A DNA stretch of 64,000 bases from Spirosoma oryzae (GTDB lineage Bacteria; Bacteroidota; Bacteroidia; Cytophagales; Spirosomataceae), in contig NZ_PVTE01000013.1 in the NCBI RefSeq assembly GCF_003002825.1, positions 62,001 to 126,000 on the forward strand, written 5' to 3'. How positions within the stretch are numbered: the stretch's first letter is position 1; the number at the start of each line of letters is the position of its first letter. The translations under genes and the position numbers were made by a program. This document shows, one piece after another, positions 8,288-17,004 of the stretch. Below the pieces are notes generated by a model. The model did no database searches. It saw only the letters and a list, made by a program, of their open reading frames with translations, and was not told the DNA's origin.

Positions 8288-9018
8288 GCTTTAAATGATT
8301 CTTCATGACTATGAAGGCCGCATTCCTTTTTTGAGTTGTCTTCCCACCACCAGCGACCGGCGCGGAAGTCTTCGCCCGGCTGAATGGCGCGGGTGCAGGG
8401 CTGGCAGCCGATGCTGACGAAACCCCGGTCGTGCAGGGGGTTATAGGGCACGTGGTTAACGTTGACGTATTCCTTCACCTCATCGAACGTCCAGTTCATC
8501 AGCGGGTGAAACTTGAACAGATCGTGGGCGTCGTCGCGTTCAACCTGTGTCATCGTCTGCCGATTGGGCGACTGCTCGGCGCGGATACCCGTAATCCAGA
8601 TTTTCTGCCCCGACAAAGCCCGGTTCAACGGTTCGACTTTGCGGATGCCGCAGCACTCTTTCCGGTTTTCGACCGAATCGTAGAAGCTATACGGCCCTTT
8701 CTCGGTCATCAGCTGTTCTTCGGCGGCCCGTTCCGGGAAGAACGTTTCGATTTTAGCTGCATACCGGTCGTTGGTCTTTTTCCAGACTGAATACGTTTCG
8801 GCAAACATCCGGCCCGTGTCCAGTGTAAAGATGCGGATGGGAATGTCGTTGGCCAGAATCATGTCGGTGATAACCTGATCTTCGTACCCCAGACTGGTCG
8901 AAAAGACAATCTGACCGGGGTATAATTCGGCCAGCCGACGCAGCGCATCGACTTCCGACAAGCCCGCCAGTTGCTCGGTCAGGCTCTCCCGCGTGTGGTT
9001 GGTTGGTTCTACTAGCAT
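8284..9018 (-). CDS. cysH: Phosphoadenylyl/adenylyl-sulfate reductase
   Basis: A 244-residue PP-loop reductase that converts activated sulfate to sulfite. SerTSLGYEDQ (~41-49) is the PP-loop equivalent. Two cysteine pairs, KECCGIRK (~122-129) and GCQPC (~206-210), are the [4Fe-4S] ligands that mark the APS-type (assimilatory APS reductase) class rather than the cluster-free PAPS class; the C-terminal KECGLH holds the catalytic cysteine. This agrees with a CysN lacking a kinase domain and no cysC in view. It begins 9 bases after the Gfo/Idh gene and overlaps the orphan gene by four bases. Confidence 0.93.
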   Translation of the reverse strand: MLVEPTNHTRESLTEQLAGLSEVDALRRLAELYPGQIVFSTSLGYEDQVITDMILANDIPIRIFTLDTGRMFAETYSVWKKTNDRYAAKIETFFPERAAEEQLMTEKGPYSFYDSVENRKECCGIRKVEPLNRALSGQKIWITGIRAEQSPNRQTMTQVERDDAHDLFKFHPLMNWTFDEVKEYVNVNHVPYNPLHDRGFVSIGCQPCTRAIQPGEDFRAGRWWWEDNSKKECGLHSHEESFKA

Positions 9019-9027
9019 AACAAAGAC

Positions 9028-10122
9028 TCAATTTAATTGAACAACCTTTCCTGTTTTGGCTGATTGACGGGCTGCGTCGAGGATCTCCACGACAATCAGG
9101 TTGTTTTCCAGCGACGTCAGCTCGTCGGGTTTGGTTTCGCCCCGTAATAGTTTCGCCAGATATGTAAAGGGATTCGTGGCCGGCGCGTCCGACGCGGTAG
9201 CCTGCAACTCGTGCTCAGCTTTTTCGTTGGGCAACCGCTCCCGCATCCGCGTCGCATCGATCGTTGTTACGTAACCCGTCCGGCCATAAACGGCCATGTC
9301 TTTGCGGCTGAACGGCCAGTTCCACGACGCCTGAATAATCGTTTGCGTCTTCGGATAAGTCAGCACAATCGTTGCTTCGTCGTCCACCTTCGGATAGATG
9401 TCGGGCTTGATCTGCTGCGTGACGGCCATCACCGTGGTGGGCCGCTGATTATGCAGCAACCAGGTAGACAGATTCGCGCCATAACATCCAAAGTCGAACA
9501 GGGCACCGGCCCCATTGGCAACCGGGTCGGTCAGCCACGCCAGAAACTCCGGGTCGACATTGATTTCTTTCGGACCCTCGTGACCATCGTGCACGACGAT
9601 CTTACGAATGTCGCCAATGGCTTTGTCACGGTTCGCGATGGCGTAGGCTTTGTGATTGCTGCCGTACCAGGTCGTTTCGTAGTTTGTCAGCAACTGTGTA
9701 TTGTGCTTCCGCGCCAGTGCCGCCATTGCTTTTGCGTCGGCGTACGTCGTCGTCAGGGGTTTTTCAACCATGACATGAATACCGGCCGGCGCACAAACCT
9801 CGACCGTTTTGCGGTGGTCGACAATCCGGCCGTAGTCGGTAACCGCTTCGGGCTTCGTTTTGGCGACCATCTCCGCTACCGTTGGATACACCATACTCAT
9901 CGGATACCCGTACCGTTTGGCGAATCGCTCGGCCAGTTCGCGGTTGGGTTCTGCAATACCCACGACCTCGATCTCCCCCGACTTGCCGATCGTGCTCAGA
10001 ATCTGATGCACATGCGAATGTACCAGTCCGGCCACGCCCACCCGCAGCGGCTTCTTCTGCGCGAAACCTTGGGTGAGGGTAAGTAATAGGAATATGATCA
10101 GGAGTCGATATCGGGTTGTCAT
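9028..10122 (-). CDS. Exported Gfo/Idh/MocA-family oxidoreductase
   Basis: A 364-residue NAD(P)-dependent oxidoreductase. A signal peptide (residues 1-21, cleaved near GFAQ-KK) precedes the nucleotide-binding fold LRVGVAGLVHSHVHQ (~26-40; an unusual G-x-A-G-x-x-H form). HVMVEKPLTTTYADA (~116-130) carries the family's EKP motif, and the C-terminal alpha/beta domain follows. Exported members are common in Bacteroidota and usually act on sugars; the actual substrate is unknown. Its start overlaps the vapC stop by four bases and it ends 9 bases before cysH, an odd place for a sugar enzyme, so its presence in the sulfur operon may be accidental. Confidence 0.85.
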   Translation of the reverse strand: MTTRYRLLIIFLLLTLTQGFAQKKPLRVGVAGLVHSHVHQILSTIGKSGEIEVVGIAEPNRELAERFAKRYGYPMSMVYPTVAEMVAKTKPEAVTDYGRIVDHRKTVEVCAPAGIHVMVEKPLTTTYADAKAMAALARKHNTQLLTNYETTWYGSNHKAYAIANRDKAIGDIRKIVVHDGHEGPKEINVDPEFLAWLTDPVANGAGALFDFGCYGANLSTWLLHNQRPTTVMAVTQQIKPDIYPKVDDEATIVLTYPKTQTIIQASWNWPFSRKDMAVYGRTGYVTTIDATRMRERLPNEKAEHELQATASDAPATNPFTYLAKLLRGETKPDELTSLENNLIVVEILDAARQSAKTGKVVQLN

Positions 10123-10577
10123 GCTCCGAGGTTGTTCAAACGTATGTACGCAACGTTGACGTACTGACTATGTAGGTGGTCGAAATCTCGATCCATTGTA
10201 AGTAGCGTAGCGCCAAGTACAGAGGCTGTTGCCGAAATCCAAAGATCGTTTTTGCTCATGTTCCGGGCGGAGCCGGAAAGCGGATTGGTAGCCAAGCGTC
10301 CCTGGCTGTATGCGTCGATAATCGCGTAACGCTGAATAACAGTCTCTACGTTTATATCTGTCACAAGGAAGCGATTCAAGTAGTCGTTCAATAGCGTCGT
10401 TCGCTGTGTGCCCCAATTATTTTGCAAGGCAAGTGAGCGTAATTCTCCTACTGTCACGACTGAAATAAACGTGTCATTCTGACTGCTCAGAATATCGTAC
10501 GTATCATCAATGAACTGGGCCAACGGATGCTTTCGCAGGTACGCTATGACAATGTTCGTATCCAGCACATACCTCAT
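10119..10577 (-). CDS. vapC: PIN-domain ribonuclease toxin (VapC-like)
   Basis: A 152-residue PIN-domain protein. The acidic active-site residues are visible: YVLDTNIVIAYL (Asp6), VTVGELRSLAL (Glu near 45), KNDLWISATA (Asp near 110) and TMDRDFDHL (Asp near 130). VapC toxins are RNases, often cutting tRNA or rRNA. It overlaps the upstream antitoxin gene by four bases and the downstream Gfo/Idh gene by four bases, so the module is locked into the metZ-cysN operon. The catalytic core seems intact. Confidence 0.88.
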   Translation of the reverse strand: MRYVLDTNIVIAYLRKHPLAQFIDDTYDILSSQNDTFISVVTVGELRSLALQNNWGTQRTTLLNDYLNRFLVTDINVETVIQRYAIIDAYSQGRLATNPLSGSARNMSKNDLWISATASVLGATLLTMDRDFDHLHSQYVNVAYIRLNNLGA

Positions 10578-10921
10578 TTGGCGACCATGCTGATGAGTTC
10601 ATCAAATGATTCCTGGATATCCATTTTATCCGCAATGTGATCAAGTTGCTGTCTGTCTACGCCAGTATAGTGTTTCACTTTTTTCATCGCTTCGATATCA
10701 AAATCTAGCTGTTTAGTGGCAAGCATATCGGCTATCTCACTACTGAAAATAGAAAACCCGTAACGACCAATCGTCTCAATAAACTCCCGTTTCGAGACTC
10801 CCGCTAAATCAGCCGCTTGCCCGTACGTGTAGATGCCGTTTTCCATGAGAAAGCCAGCGACGCGCATCCGCATATCCTGTTCATCTTCGGAATCCGGTAA
10901 ATTTATTGTCAGCGTTTTCAT
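10574..10921 (-). CDS. UPF0175-family antitoxin
   Basis: A 115-residue protein. The N-terminal strand TLTINLP, then GIYTYGQAADLAGVSKREFIE (residues ~30-50, a helix-turn-helix-like UPF0175 core) and GRYGFSIFS match the UPF0175 family, which is paired with PIN toxins. The C-terminal half (~70-115) is acidic and probably wraps VapC. It starts 27 bases after metZ. UPF0175 antitoxins often bind their own promoter, but no separate promoter is evident here because the gene sits within a polycistronic unit. Confidence 0.82.
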   Translation of the reverse strand: MKTLTINLPDSEDEQDMRMRVAGFLMENGIYTYGQAADLAGVSKREFIETIGRYGFSIFSSEIADMLATKQLDFDIEAMKKVKHYTGVDRQQLDHIADKMDIQESFDELISMVAK

Positions 10922-10948
10922 ACGATCAGCGTTAGTCTGGGGGGGTAT

Positions 10949-12175
10949 TTACGCTACGTTTTCCTTAACCACGTCGGCCGTTACCACGGTGGCCGCTACC
11001 ACGTCGGCCGATTTTTCGATGGCCTGCGTGAAGTCAGCGATGAGGTCTTCGATGGCTTCCAGGCCAACCGAAATCCGGATCAGGCCGGGCGTGATGCCGA
11101 GAGCGGCTTTCTCTTCCGGCTTCAGCTTGGCATGGGTCGTCGTGTTCGGGTTGGTAACGATGGTGCGGGAGTCGCCGAGGTTCGACGACAGCGTTGGAAT
11201 CTGTAGGGCAGCGAAGAAAGCACTGACCCGCTCGAAGCCACCGTCCAGTTCAATCGTCACGATGGCGCCACCGGCGCTCATCTGCTGCTTCGCCAGCTCG
11301 TACTGTGGGTGCGAAGGCAGAAATGGGTATTTCACCAGTGCTACATCGGGATGCACGTCGAGTGCTTCGGCCAGGGCCAGGGCATTACTACAGTGCCGAT
11401 CCATGCGCAGCTCCAGCGTTTCCAGGCTTTTCGACAGTACCCAGGCGTTGAAGGGCGACAGCGACGGACCCGTATGCCGGGCGAAAAACCGAATTGGCTG
11501 AATCAGCTCTTTCGAGCCCACGACAATCCCACCCAGCACGCGGCCTTGCCCATCCATGTATTTCGTTGCCGAGTGAATCGATAGATCAGCGCCGAGGTCG
11601 ATGGGTAGTTGCAGGATGGGGGTAGCAAAGCAGTTGTCGACGTTCAGGATGAAGCCGTATTTGGCTTTCAGCCGGGCAAGCATTGTCAGGTCAACCAGTT
11701 CGAGGCCGGGGTTCGACGGCGTTTCTAGGTAAACCATTTTCGTTGGGTTCGCCTGAATCGCTTCTTCCCACTCCGCTTCGGTTGCCGTCGCATCGAGGTA
11801 GGTGTGCGTGATGCCCCACTTGCTCAGAATCTGGGTGATGATCTGATGCGCTGAACCGAACAGGGCCCGGCAGGCCACGATGTGATCGCCTGATTTAAGC
11901 AGAGCCGCCATGCTGGCAAACACTGCCGCCATACCCGTACCCGTCGCGATGCCGTCTTCTGCGTTCTCCAGCATACACACCTTATCGACGAACTCGGTGA
12001 CGTTGGGGTTCGAAAAGCGGCTGTAGATGTTCCCGTCTTCGGTTTCGTCAAACAGGGCTTTTCCCTGTTCAGCACTCTCGAAGGCGAAACTGGACGTCAG
12101 ATACAGCGGCACGGAATGTTCGCGGTTTTGCGATTTGGCCGCCTGGGTACGAATGGCTTTGGTTTGCTTTTTCAT
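10949..12175 (-). CDS. metZ: O-succinyl/O-acetylhomoserine sulfhydrylase (PLP enzyme)
   Basis: A 408-residue Cys/Met-metabolism PLP enzyme. Typical features: YSRFSNPNV (~50-58), the phosphate-binding GTGMAAV (~77-83), ETPSNPGLELVD (~150-162), and the Schiff-base lysine in HSATKYMDGQGR near residue 213. The best fit is O-succinylhomoserine sulfhydrylase, which joins sulfide to an activated homoserine to give homocysteine. The last ~18 residues (ADVVAATVVTADVV) are a low-complexity extension not expected in the family. It is the first gene of the ten-gene sulfur operon and links sulfide made through CysN/D/H to methionine synthesis. Confidence 0.88.
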   Translation of the reverse strand: MKKQTKAIRTQAAKSQNREHSVPLYLTSSFAFESAEQGKALFDETEDGNIYSRFSNPNVTEFVDKVCMLENAEDGIATGTGMAAVFASMAALLKSGDHIVACRALFGSAHQIITQILSKWGITHTYLDATATEAEWEEAIQANPTKMVYLETPSNPGLELVDLTMLARLKAKYGFILNVDNCFATPILQLPIDLGADLSIHSATKYMDGQGRVLGGIVVGSKELIQPIRFFARHTGPSLSPFNAWVLSKSLETLELRMDRHCSNALALAEALDVHPDVALVKYPFLPSHPQYELAKQQMSAGGAIVTIELDGGFERVSAFFAALQIPTLSSNLGDSRTIVTNPNTTTHAKLKPEEKAALGITPGLIRISVGLEAIEDLIADFTQAIEKSADVVAATVVTADVVKENVA

Positions 12176-12182
12176 AGGAGTA

Positions 12183-12262
12183 GAAGAAAGAAGATAGACG
12201 TAAGAAGAAAGATGTTACAGCGAAACAAAACTCAAAGTGAGTAACTGTCTATCTTCTTTTGT
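12183..12262. repeat. Palindromic repeat upstream of metZ
   Basis: GAAGATAGAC near 12188 and GTCTATCTTC near 12248 are arms of an inverted repeat separated by ~50 bases, in a purine-rich/pyrimidine-rich context. It occupies most of the 106-base gap between the permease gene and metZ, so it may act as terminator for the permease transcript or overlap the metZ promoter. I found no SAM riboswitch in this gap. Confidence 0.55.
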
Positions 12263-12281
12263 CTATTCTCTTTTTTCTTGT

Positions 12282-13343
12282 TTAAAAGAACAAAATAATC
12301 TTTCTGAGGCTGACGATGATAATGACGATACCGACCAGAATCATCATCGTTTTAACAGGCAGGCGCTGGGCGAGATGCGCGGCAATGGGTGCAGCAATCA
12401 TACCACCTAGAATCAGCCCCAAAATTACCATTCCGTAGTTGCCTAAACCAGCGTAGAGGGCGAAAACTACGGAACTGGCGAACGAGACAAAGAACTCCGC
12501 CAGGTTGACCGAACCGATTGTGTAGCGCGGATGACGACCGGCGGCAATGAGCGTCGAGTTGACAATCGGGCCCCAGCCGCCACCGCCAATGGCATCGACG
12601 AAGCCGCCGAACCAGGCCAGCAGACCGATTTTGCGAACCGGCTTTTTCTCCGTTCGCTTCACCAGTGCCTTCTGCAAAATCAGGACGCCCAGAATGGCCG
12701 TGTATACCGAAATGACAGGGGAGAGGTACTTAGCAATGATTTCCATGTCCGACAGGGCGGTGATGAGAAACGCGCCCAGTGCCGCACCGATGACGCCCGG
12801 TATCAGCACGGCTTTGAACAGGCGGCTGTTGACGTTGCCGAACTTGAGGTGCATATAGCCCGACACGCCCGACGTAAAGATCTCTGAACTGTGAACGCTG
12901 GCCGTCGCGAACACCGGACTGATGCCGACACTGGTCAGGAACGTGGTGGCTGTGACACCGTAGGCCATACCCAGCGCGCCGTCGATCATCTGCGCGACAA
13001 AGCCGGCCATTAGGTAATAGAAAATATCGGGTGTAAGCTCAACGGAATGTGCGATCAGCGAGATGCGATCCAGCGTGAAGTAGCTGAACAGCAAATGACC
13101 AACGATCATCAGCGCCAGCGACGCGAAAACGTAAATCGCAATCTCGGTACGTGTCCGTCGGCGAAGCAGCAGCGAATCGGTAGTCAGTGTGGCTGTGCCG
13201 GGAGCCATGATCTTAGCCGCCGGAAAGGTAGTTCGCAACGCCTTAGCCTGCTCGTTTGCCCGTGGCCCCTGTACCGTTACTGTCAAGCCATTCAGGTCGA
13301 TGGAGGGAGCGTCCGGTTTGATCAGCTCGTCCGATTGATTCAT
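12282..13343 (-). CDS. TauE/SafE-family sulfite/sulfur-compound permease
   Basis: A 353-residue membrane protein with about eight hydrophobic segments after a ~65-residue cytoplasmic N-terminal extension. FYYLMAGFVAQMIDGALGMAYG (~110-130) is the first TauE/SafE half-repeat and FGGFVDAIGGGGWGPIV (~245-262) the second; the two glycine-rich loops are the family signature. Family members export sulfite or move sulfoacetate, taurine-derived or thiosulfate-like compounds. Next to metZ-cysN, transport of an inorganic sulfur species is the sensible inference. The N-terminal extension has a short basic/hydrophobic character but no recognised domain. Confidence 0.85.
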   Translation of the reverse strand: MNQSDELIKPDAPSIDLNGLTVTVQGPRANEQAKALRTTFPAAKIMAPGTATLTTDSLLLRRRTRTEIAIYVFASLALMIVGHLLFSYFTLDRISLIAHSVELTPDIFYYLMAGFVAQMIDGALGMAYGVTATTFLTSVGISPVFATASVHSSEIFTSGVSGYMHLKFGNVNSRLFKAVLIPGVIGAALGAFLITALSDMEIIAKYLSPVISVYTAILGVLILQKALVKRTEKKPVRKIGLLAWFGGFVDAIGGGGWGPIVNSTLIAAGRHPRYTIGSVNLAEFFVSFASSVVFALYAGLGNYGMVILGLILGGMIAAPIAAHLAQRLPVKTMMILVGIVIIIVSLRKIILFF

Positions 13344-13386
13344 AGTTCTTAAATTCTATCGACTTAATAGGTTTTTATATCTATGA

Positions 13387-13412
13387 AAAGCGGCACGTTG
13401 GAGTGCCGCTTT
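13387..13412 (-). terminator. Intrinsic terminator
   Basis: AAAGCGGCAC and GTGCCGCTTT form a perfect 10-bp stem with a 6-base loop, followed on the minus strand by a short T run. It ends the transcript of the GH76 gene ahead of the permease gene. Confidence 0.8.
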
Positions 13413-13615
13413 AGTGCAGGGTTAAGTGCTGCAAATGTACACAACTAACCGAATATGTGCGCAGTTGATTCACGGGGTTCAGGAGAAAGGCGCGTGGTGC
13501 ACCTATGTTTTGCCCGTATGGATCGTACCACTGTTCGCTGATATAGGTCGACCATAACCAGCTCGCTTTCTCTTTTTTCAGCCAGACAACCGGATCGTAT
13601 CCTGCTGGTTTGCTG
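13413..13615. other. Spacer between GH76 gene and its terminator
   Basis: About 200 bases after the GH76 stop and before the terminator hairpin. On the minus strand an open frame overlapping the end of the GH76 gene reads LKKEKASWLWSTYISEQWYD here, which looks protein-like, but it has no start or partner of its own. It may be the remnant of a lost C-terminal segment or a decayed gene; I do not call it a gene. Confidence 0.3.
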
Positions 13616-14749
13616 CTAGAATATCCGGCTGCGCTCCAGAAGTGAGGTTGCTTCGAGGAGCATGATGCCGCTGAGCTGCGTAGGCAGGTCGGTGTGACCA
13701 CCGGCGGGCGGGCGTTGCCAGAACGTGCCGAACGCCAGCGCCGGGCGGGCCGTACCCTGCTGCCAGAGGGTTTGCGCGTTGGTCCGCAGAAAGGCTGCGT
13801 ATCGGTTTCGGCGGGGCTTGTCGAGGCCGGGCTCCAGGACCAGTTGCGTGAGGTAGCGTACGAGGACACCTTTGAACAGGCCACCGTCGCCTTTGCCTTC
13901 GTCGCGCATCAGCCCGTTGGTCGTCAGCGTCGGATCGGTCAGCGACAGGTCGGCGGTTTTGACGGCGTCGGTCAGGTAGGCCCGGTCTTTGGTGATCTTG
14001 TACAACTCGTGCGCGCCACCGATCCAGACGCCCTGGCAATACGTGAATTTCCAGCGGGTGTTCAGCTTACCGTCGTTGTCCTGGTTGATGCCATCGTAGA
14101 CCAGGCCGGATGCCGCATCGACCAGTGTCTTTTTCTCCCAGTTGTAAATGCGTTTGGCCCAGGCAAGATCGGCAGGGCGACGCAGCAGGCGGTGGAGCCG
14201 GGCCGCGAGGATGATCGCGGGGCCGTTGGCGGGGGTATTTTTGTAGTACCGCTGCCCTTTCCGCCAGGCAATTCCTCCGCCCATGGTTTCATTCCAGCCT
14301 GTTTTGATGTCTTCCCAAAGTGTCAGCGTCGCCGTGAGCCATTTTTTGTCGTGCGTGGCTTCATAGACCCGCAGCATCGCCAGCGCATTCCAGAGCATGT
14401 CGTCGTAATATTCGTTGAGAAAGGTGTTGCCGTTTTTCCGGCGAACCCCGTCCATCCATTCGTTCATCCGGGTCAGGTAGCGCGGGGAGCGGGTGCGCAG
14501 ATAGGCGTCGGTCAATACGTCGAGGGCGTGGGCTTGTGGCCAGTAGTGAAAAGTCGTGTCGCCCCGGTTTGAGTTGTGGTAGTAATGTGTGTTGGGGTCG
14601 TAGAAATCCCGGTCAAGCGTTGCGGCAGCACTGTCGGCGGCTTTGTTCCAGTTGATGGTAGCGGTGGCCGATGACGGGGCTTGGCCGTGGGCGACGCTGA
14701 TGAGTAGGCAGAGCGCACAGAGGGGCAGAATACACCGGAAAACTGTCAT
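13616..14749 (-). CDS. Glycoside hydrolase family 76 protein (alpha-1,6-mannanase-like)
   Basis: A 377-residue secreted protein: signal peptide 1-22 (cleavage near AHG-QA), then a GH76-type six-hairpin (alpha/alpha)6 domain. The paired catalytic aspartates are visible in EYYDDMLWNALAMLR (~112-126), and WNETMGGGIAWRKGQ (~152-166) and GVWIGGAHELYK (~243-254) match conserved family segments. GH76 enzymes cut alpha-1,6-mannan backbones such as those in fungal walls. It is a single gene with its own terminator; no SusCD pair is in view. Confidence 0.85.
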   Translation of the reverse strand: MTVFRCILPLCALCLLISVAHGQAPSSATATINWNKAADSAAATLDRDFYDPNTHYYHNSNRGDTTFHYWPQAHALDVLTDAYLRTRSPRYLTRMNEWMDGVRRKNGNTFLNEYYDDMLWNALAMLRVYEATHDKKWLTATLTLWEDIKTGWNETMGGGIAWRKGQRYYKNTPANGPAIILAARLHRLLRRPADLAWAKRIYNWEKKTLVDAASGLVYDGINQDNDGKLNTRWKFTYCQGVWIGGAHELYKITKDRAYLTDAVKTADLSLTDPTLTTNGLMRDEGKGDGGLFKGVLVRYLTQLVLEPGLDKPRRNRYAAFLRTNAQTLWQQGTARPALAFGTFWQRPPAGGHTDLPTQLSGIMLLEATSLLERSRIF

Positions 14750-14880
14750 GGAGAATCGTTGAGTTCACGCCCCAAAGAAGCGTAGCCGATCACTCCTTTA
14801 CTTGATCTAGCTGCGATTTTACACGAGCTACCCCATTTTTTAAATTCGCCGAGAGGCAGGGTGGTTGTCAACGACTGGTC

Positions 14881-15324
14881 TTTTCACCTCTAAATCCCCA
14901 GACGGGCAGGGCTGTTAAGTTCTTGAATTGGCGCTGACTTAGCCCAATTTCCTTCGGTCCACTACCCCCCAGCCCCCTAAAGGGGGAGTAGTTTCTTCGT
15001 GGAACGCTCCCCCTTTAGGGCTAACCTTGTAGGGGTTTTGAGCCTTCAAAACCGAGCACTTCGCAAAGGAGCTTTTTTACCCCTAAATCCCCTGAAGGGC
15101 GGTCGGCCGCTGCCGGACTTTTTCTAAGTGCGAGTAAAGTCCCCTTCAGGGGATTTAGGGGTAAAAAAGCCTGTCCATAAAGCCAGTTAAGTACAGGACG
15201 TGAAACCCCTACAAGATTAGCCCTTTAGGGGGCTGGGGGGTAGTGGACTAGAACTTAACAACCCTGTCCAGCAGGACGGTTGGCAGCGACCGACCGTCCT
15301 ACTGGGGATTTAGGGGTGAATCAA
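14881..15324. repeat. Nested palindromic repeat complex (five arm pairs)
   Basis: The 583-base gap between the GH76 and phosphodiesterase genes holds inverted repeats set inside one another. From outside in: 14883-14901 with 15299-15320 (ACCTCTAAATCCCC type); 14905-14923 with 15250-15269 (GGCTGTTAAGTTCT type); 14956-14975 with 15226-15249 (CCACTACCCCCCAGCCCC type); 15017-15038 with 15203-15224 (CTAACCTTGTAGGGGTTT type); 15070-15099 with 15141-15170 (TTTTACCCCTAAATCCCC type). The second and third arms recur at 30.1 kb around a different core. No gene is seen. Confidence 0.85.
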
Positions 15325-15332
15325 CGCAACGC

Positions 15333-16193
15333 TTACGGACGTACGGCCTGCCAGACTTCTAGGGGGCGGTCGGTCGACATGACGTCGGCACCGTTGCGGG
15401 CAAACTGTTTGTATACCTGATCACCCTTGGCGGCTGCCTGTTTGTCGAGGTTACCGAGCGTACCCAGGATGCAGGCAATGCCTTTCTGGTGCAGAAACTG
15501 GTACAGGTCAGCGTCGGGCTCTTTTACACCTACGAACGCAAGCATGCGGTTGTCGGGAATACCCAGGTCGTGCAGCCGATCGTATTCGGCGCGGTTCCGG
15601 ATCGTCACTGAGATCATCAGGTTCGGGTCGAGTTTGTTGACCTTCGCTGCGTCGGGCGCGTTGTAGGTAATCACGGCTACATAGTCGCCGGCACCCGTCC
15701 GGTGTACCATGTCGATCACCTTGTCGAATGATACATTCCGCTTCACGTCGAGGGTAAACGTGACTTTGCCTTTTCCCCAACGCAGCACCTGTTCGAGCGT
15801 CGGGATTTTGTAGGGCGTCAGGTTGCCCATATTGTCTTCGAGCCGAAACGGAGCCAGTTCGGCATAGGTTTTCTCGATGAGCTTACCCGTACCGGTGGTG
15901 GTACGGTCGAGCGTCTGGTCGTGCATCATCACCAGTACGCTGTCTTTGGTCAGGTCGATGTCGCACTCGATCACGACCGGCATTTGTTTCGCCAGATAGG
16001 CAAACGATTCGAGGCAGTTTTCGGGGTATCCTTTCAGGTCGCCACCGCCCCGGTGCGCTGAAATTTTGGGAGTTTGATTCGGGTGGTATCCGAAGAAATC
16101 GGCTGATTTTCCCGCCGGAACGCGAGTATAGGTCTTTGGCGAACAGCCCGCCAGCGAAAGCACCAGCAGACCCGCAGCAATGCAGTTTTTCAT
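15333..16193 (-). CDS. Glycerophosphodiester phosphodiesterase lipoprotein
   Basis: A 286-residue protein with a lipobox (LVLSLAGC, Cys17) and a GDPD TIM barrel: ISAHRGGGDLKGYPENCLES (~44-63) has the catalytic His-Arg and the metal-binding Glu-Asn, VIECDIDLTKDSVLVMMHD (~75-93) has the E-x-D pair and second catalytic His. It hydrolyses glycerophosphodiesters to glycerol 3-phosphate and an alcohol, on the periplasmic face of a membrane. Length is on the short side but complete. It stands alone on the minus strand. Confidence 0.9.
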   Translation of the reverse strand: MKNCIAAGLLVLSLAGCSPKTYTRVPAGKSADFFGYHPNQTPKISAHRGGGDLKGYPENCLESFAYLAKQMPVVIECDIDLTKDSVLVMMHDQTLDRTTTGTGKLIEKTYAELAPFRLEDNMGNLTPYKIPTLEQVLRWGKGKVTFTLDVKRNVSFDKVIDMVHRTGAGDYVAVITYNAPDAAKVNKLDPNLMISVTIRNRAEYDRLHDLGIPDNRMLAFVGVKEPDADLYQFLHQKGIACILGTLGNLDKQAAAKGDQVYKQFARNGADVMSTDRPLEVWQAVRP

Positions 16194-16458
16194 TGGGCAA
16201 AGCTAGCGAATTCGGGCGCAGATAGCGGTAATGAACAGAGCCATGATATGAAAAGGACTGAACTTGCCGGCCAGTATGCTGCCTTCTACAGCTGCAATGA
16301 CATGGATAAGGCCGATGGTCGAGAGGGGCATGGTCGGTTCGGGTTGCGTTGACTGTACGAGCCGACCGGTACCTGACCTCACCGTAATCGCAATTCCGAC
16401 GAACAGGACTTATACTGGCGTGAACCGGGGCGTCTGTCCGGCCAGCGTTCAATCGAAA

Positions 16459-17004
16459 CTACCGCTGTTCGCTCAGTACGACCGTTCCGGTCACGTGTTT
16501 GTCGATCAGAACAGCCAGGAAAGGCCGTGTCGTGTAGGTCTGAGTGGCCCCTGTCTTCTTCCTGTAGCTGAATACCAGCTTTCCATCGGCGCGTTTGACA
16601 AGGCTTACCGGCAGTAGCTCCGTGGCCCGATTCGTTTCGGGACTGATAACCGCAATGACGGATTGGTTGGCGAAATCGATCGACGTGGGCAGGCCATTCG
16701 TACCCATAACCGCAGCCGCGCCAAACAGCTTGTCGAACGTAGCCCGATCGTCAATTCGGGGGTTGGCCGGTGCGTTCTTGACCGTGTTTTTAACAAAATA
16801 GCGCTGAATTACCGTAAACGGAACAGTTACCATCGGTGGAGCTACAGCCTTGATTTGTGGCAAATGCCGGGCCGTTGATTTGGACAGATTGGTTGTAACA
16901 CGCTGCGTAGCTTCGCTGGTGAAACTAGCGAGTGTTGCGACTAGCGCTAGTCCGAAAGCCATCTTTTGATAGATCATGATGCGTTTGAGAGAATGGTGAA
17001 ACAA
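16459..17004 (-). CDS. Secreted protein with PrcB-like C-terminal domain
   Basis: A 181-residue protein. The more likely start is the ATG at 16977 (MIYQKMAFG), which puts a clean signal peptide (through ATLASFTSEA) at the N terminus; the upstream ATG adds nine residues. Residues ~85-175 have the order seen in PrcB-type domains: IDFANQSVIAVIS, then a LVKRADGKLVFSYRKK strand pair, then PFLAVLIDK. PrcB-like proteins are small periplasmic proteins and the function here is unknown. The 203-base gap to leuS contains the leuS terminator. Confidence 0.65.
   Translation of the reverse strand: MFHHSLKRIMIYQKMAFGLALVATLASFTSEATQRVTTNLSKSTARHLPQIKAVAPPMVTVPFTVIQRYFVKNTVKNAPANPRIDDRATFDKLFGAAAVMGTNGLPTSIDFANQSVIAVISPETNRATELLPVSLVKRADGKLVFSYRKKTGATQTYTTRPFLAVLIDKHVTGTVVLSEQR

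Noticed and set aside
12176-12281. SAM or other riboswitch upstream of metZ
   Set aside because: The gap is only an inverted repeat with purine/pyrimidine runs; no pseudoknot or conserved SAM aptamer core could be drawn.
16200-16335. A 42-codon minus-strand ORF (starts MPLSTIGLIHVIAA) ending before the phosphodiesterase gene
   Set aside because: It has a hydrophobic pattern, but no start signal, no partner and no family I can recognise; kept as unassigned sequence.
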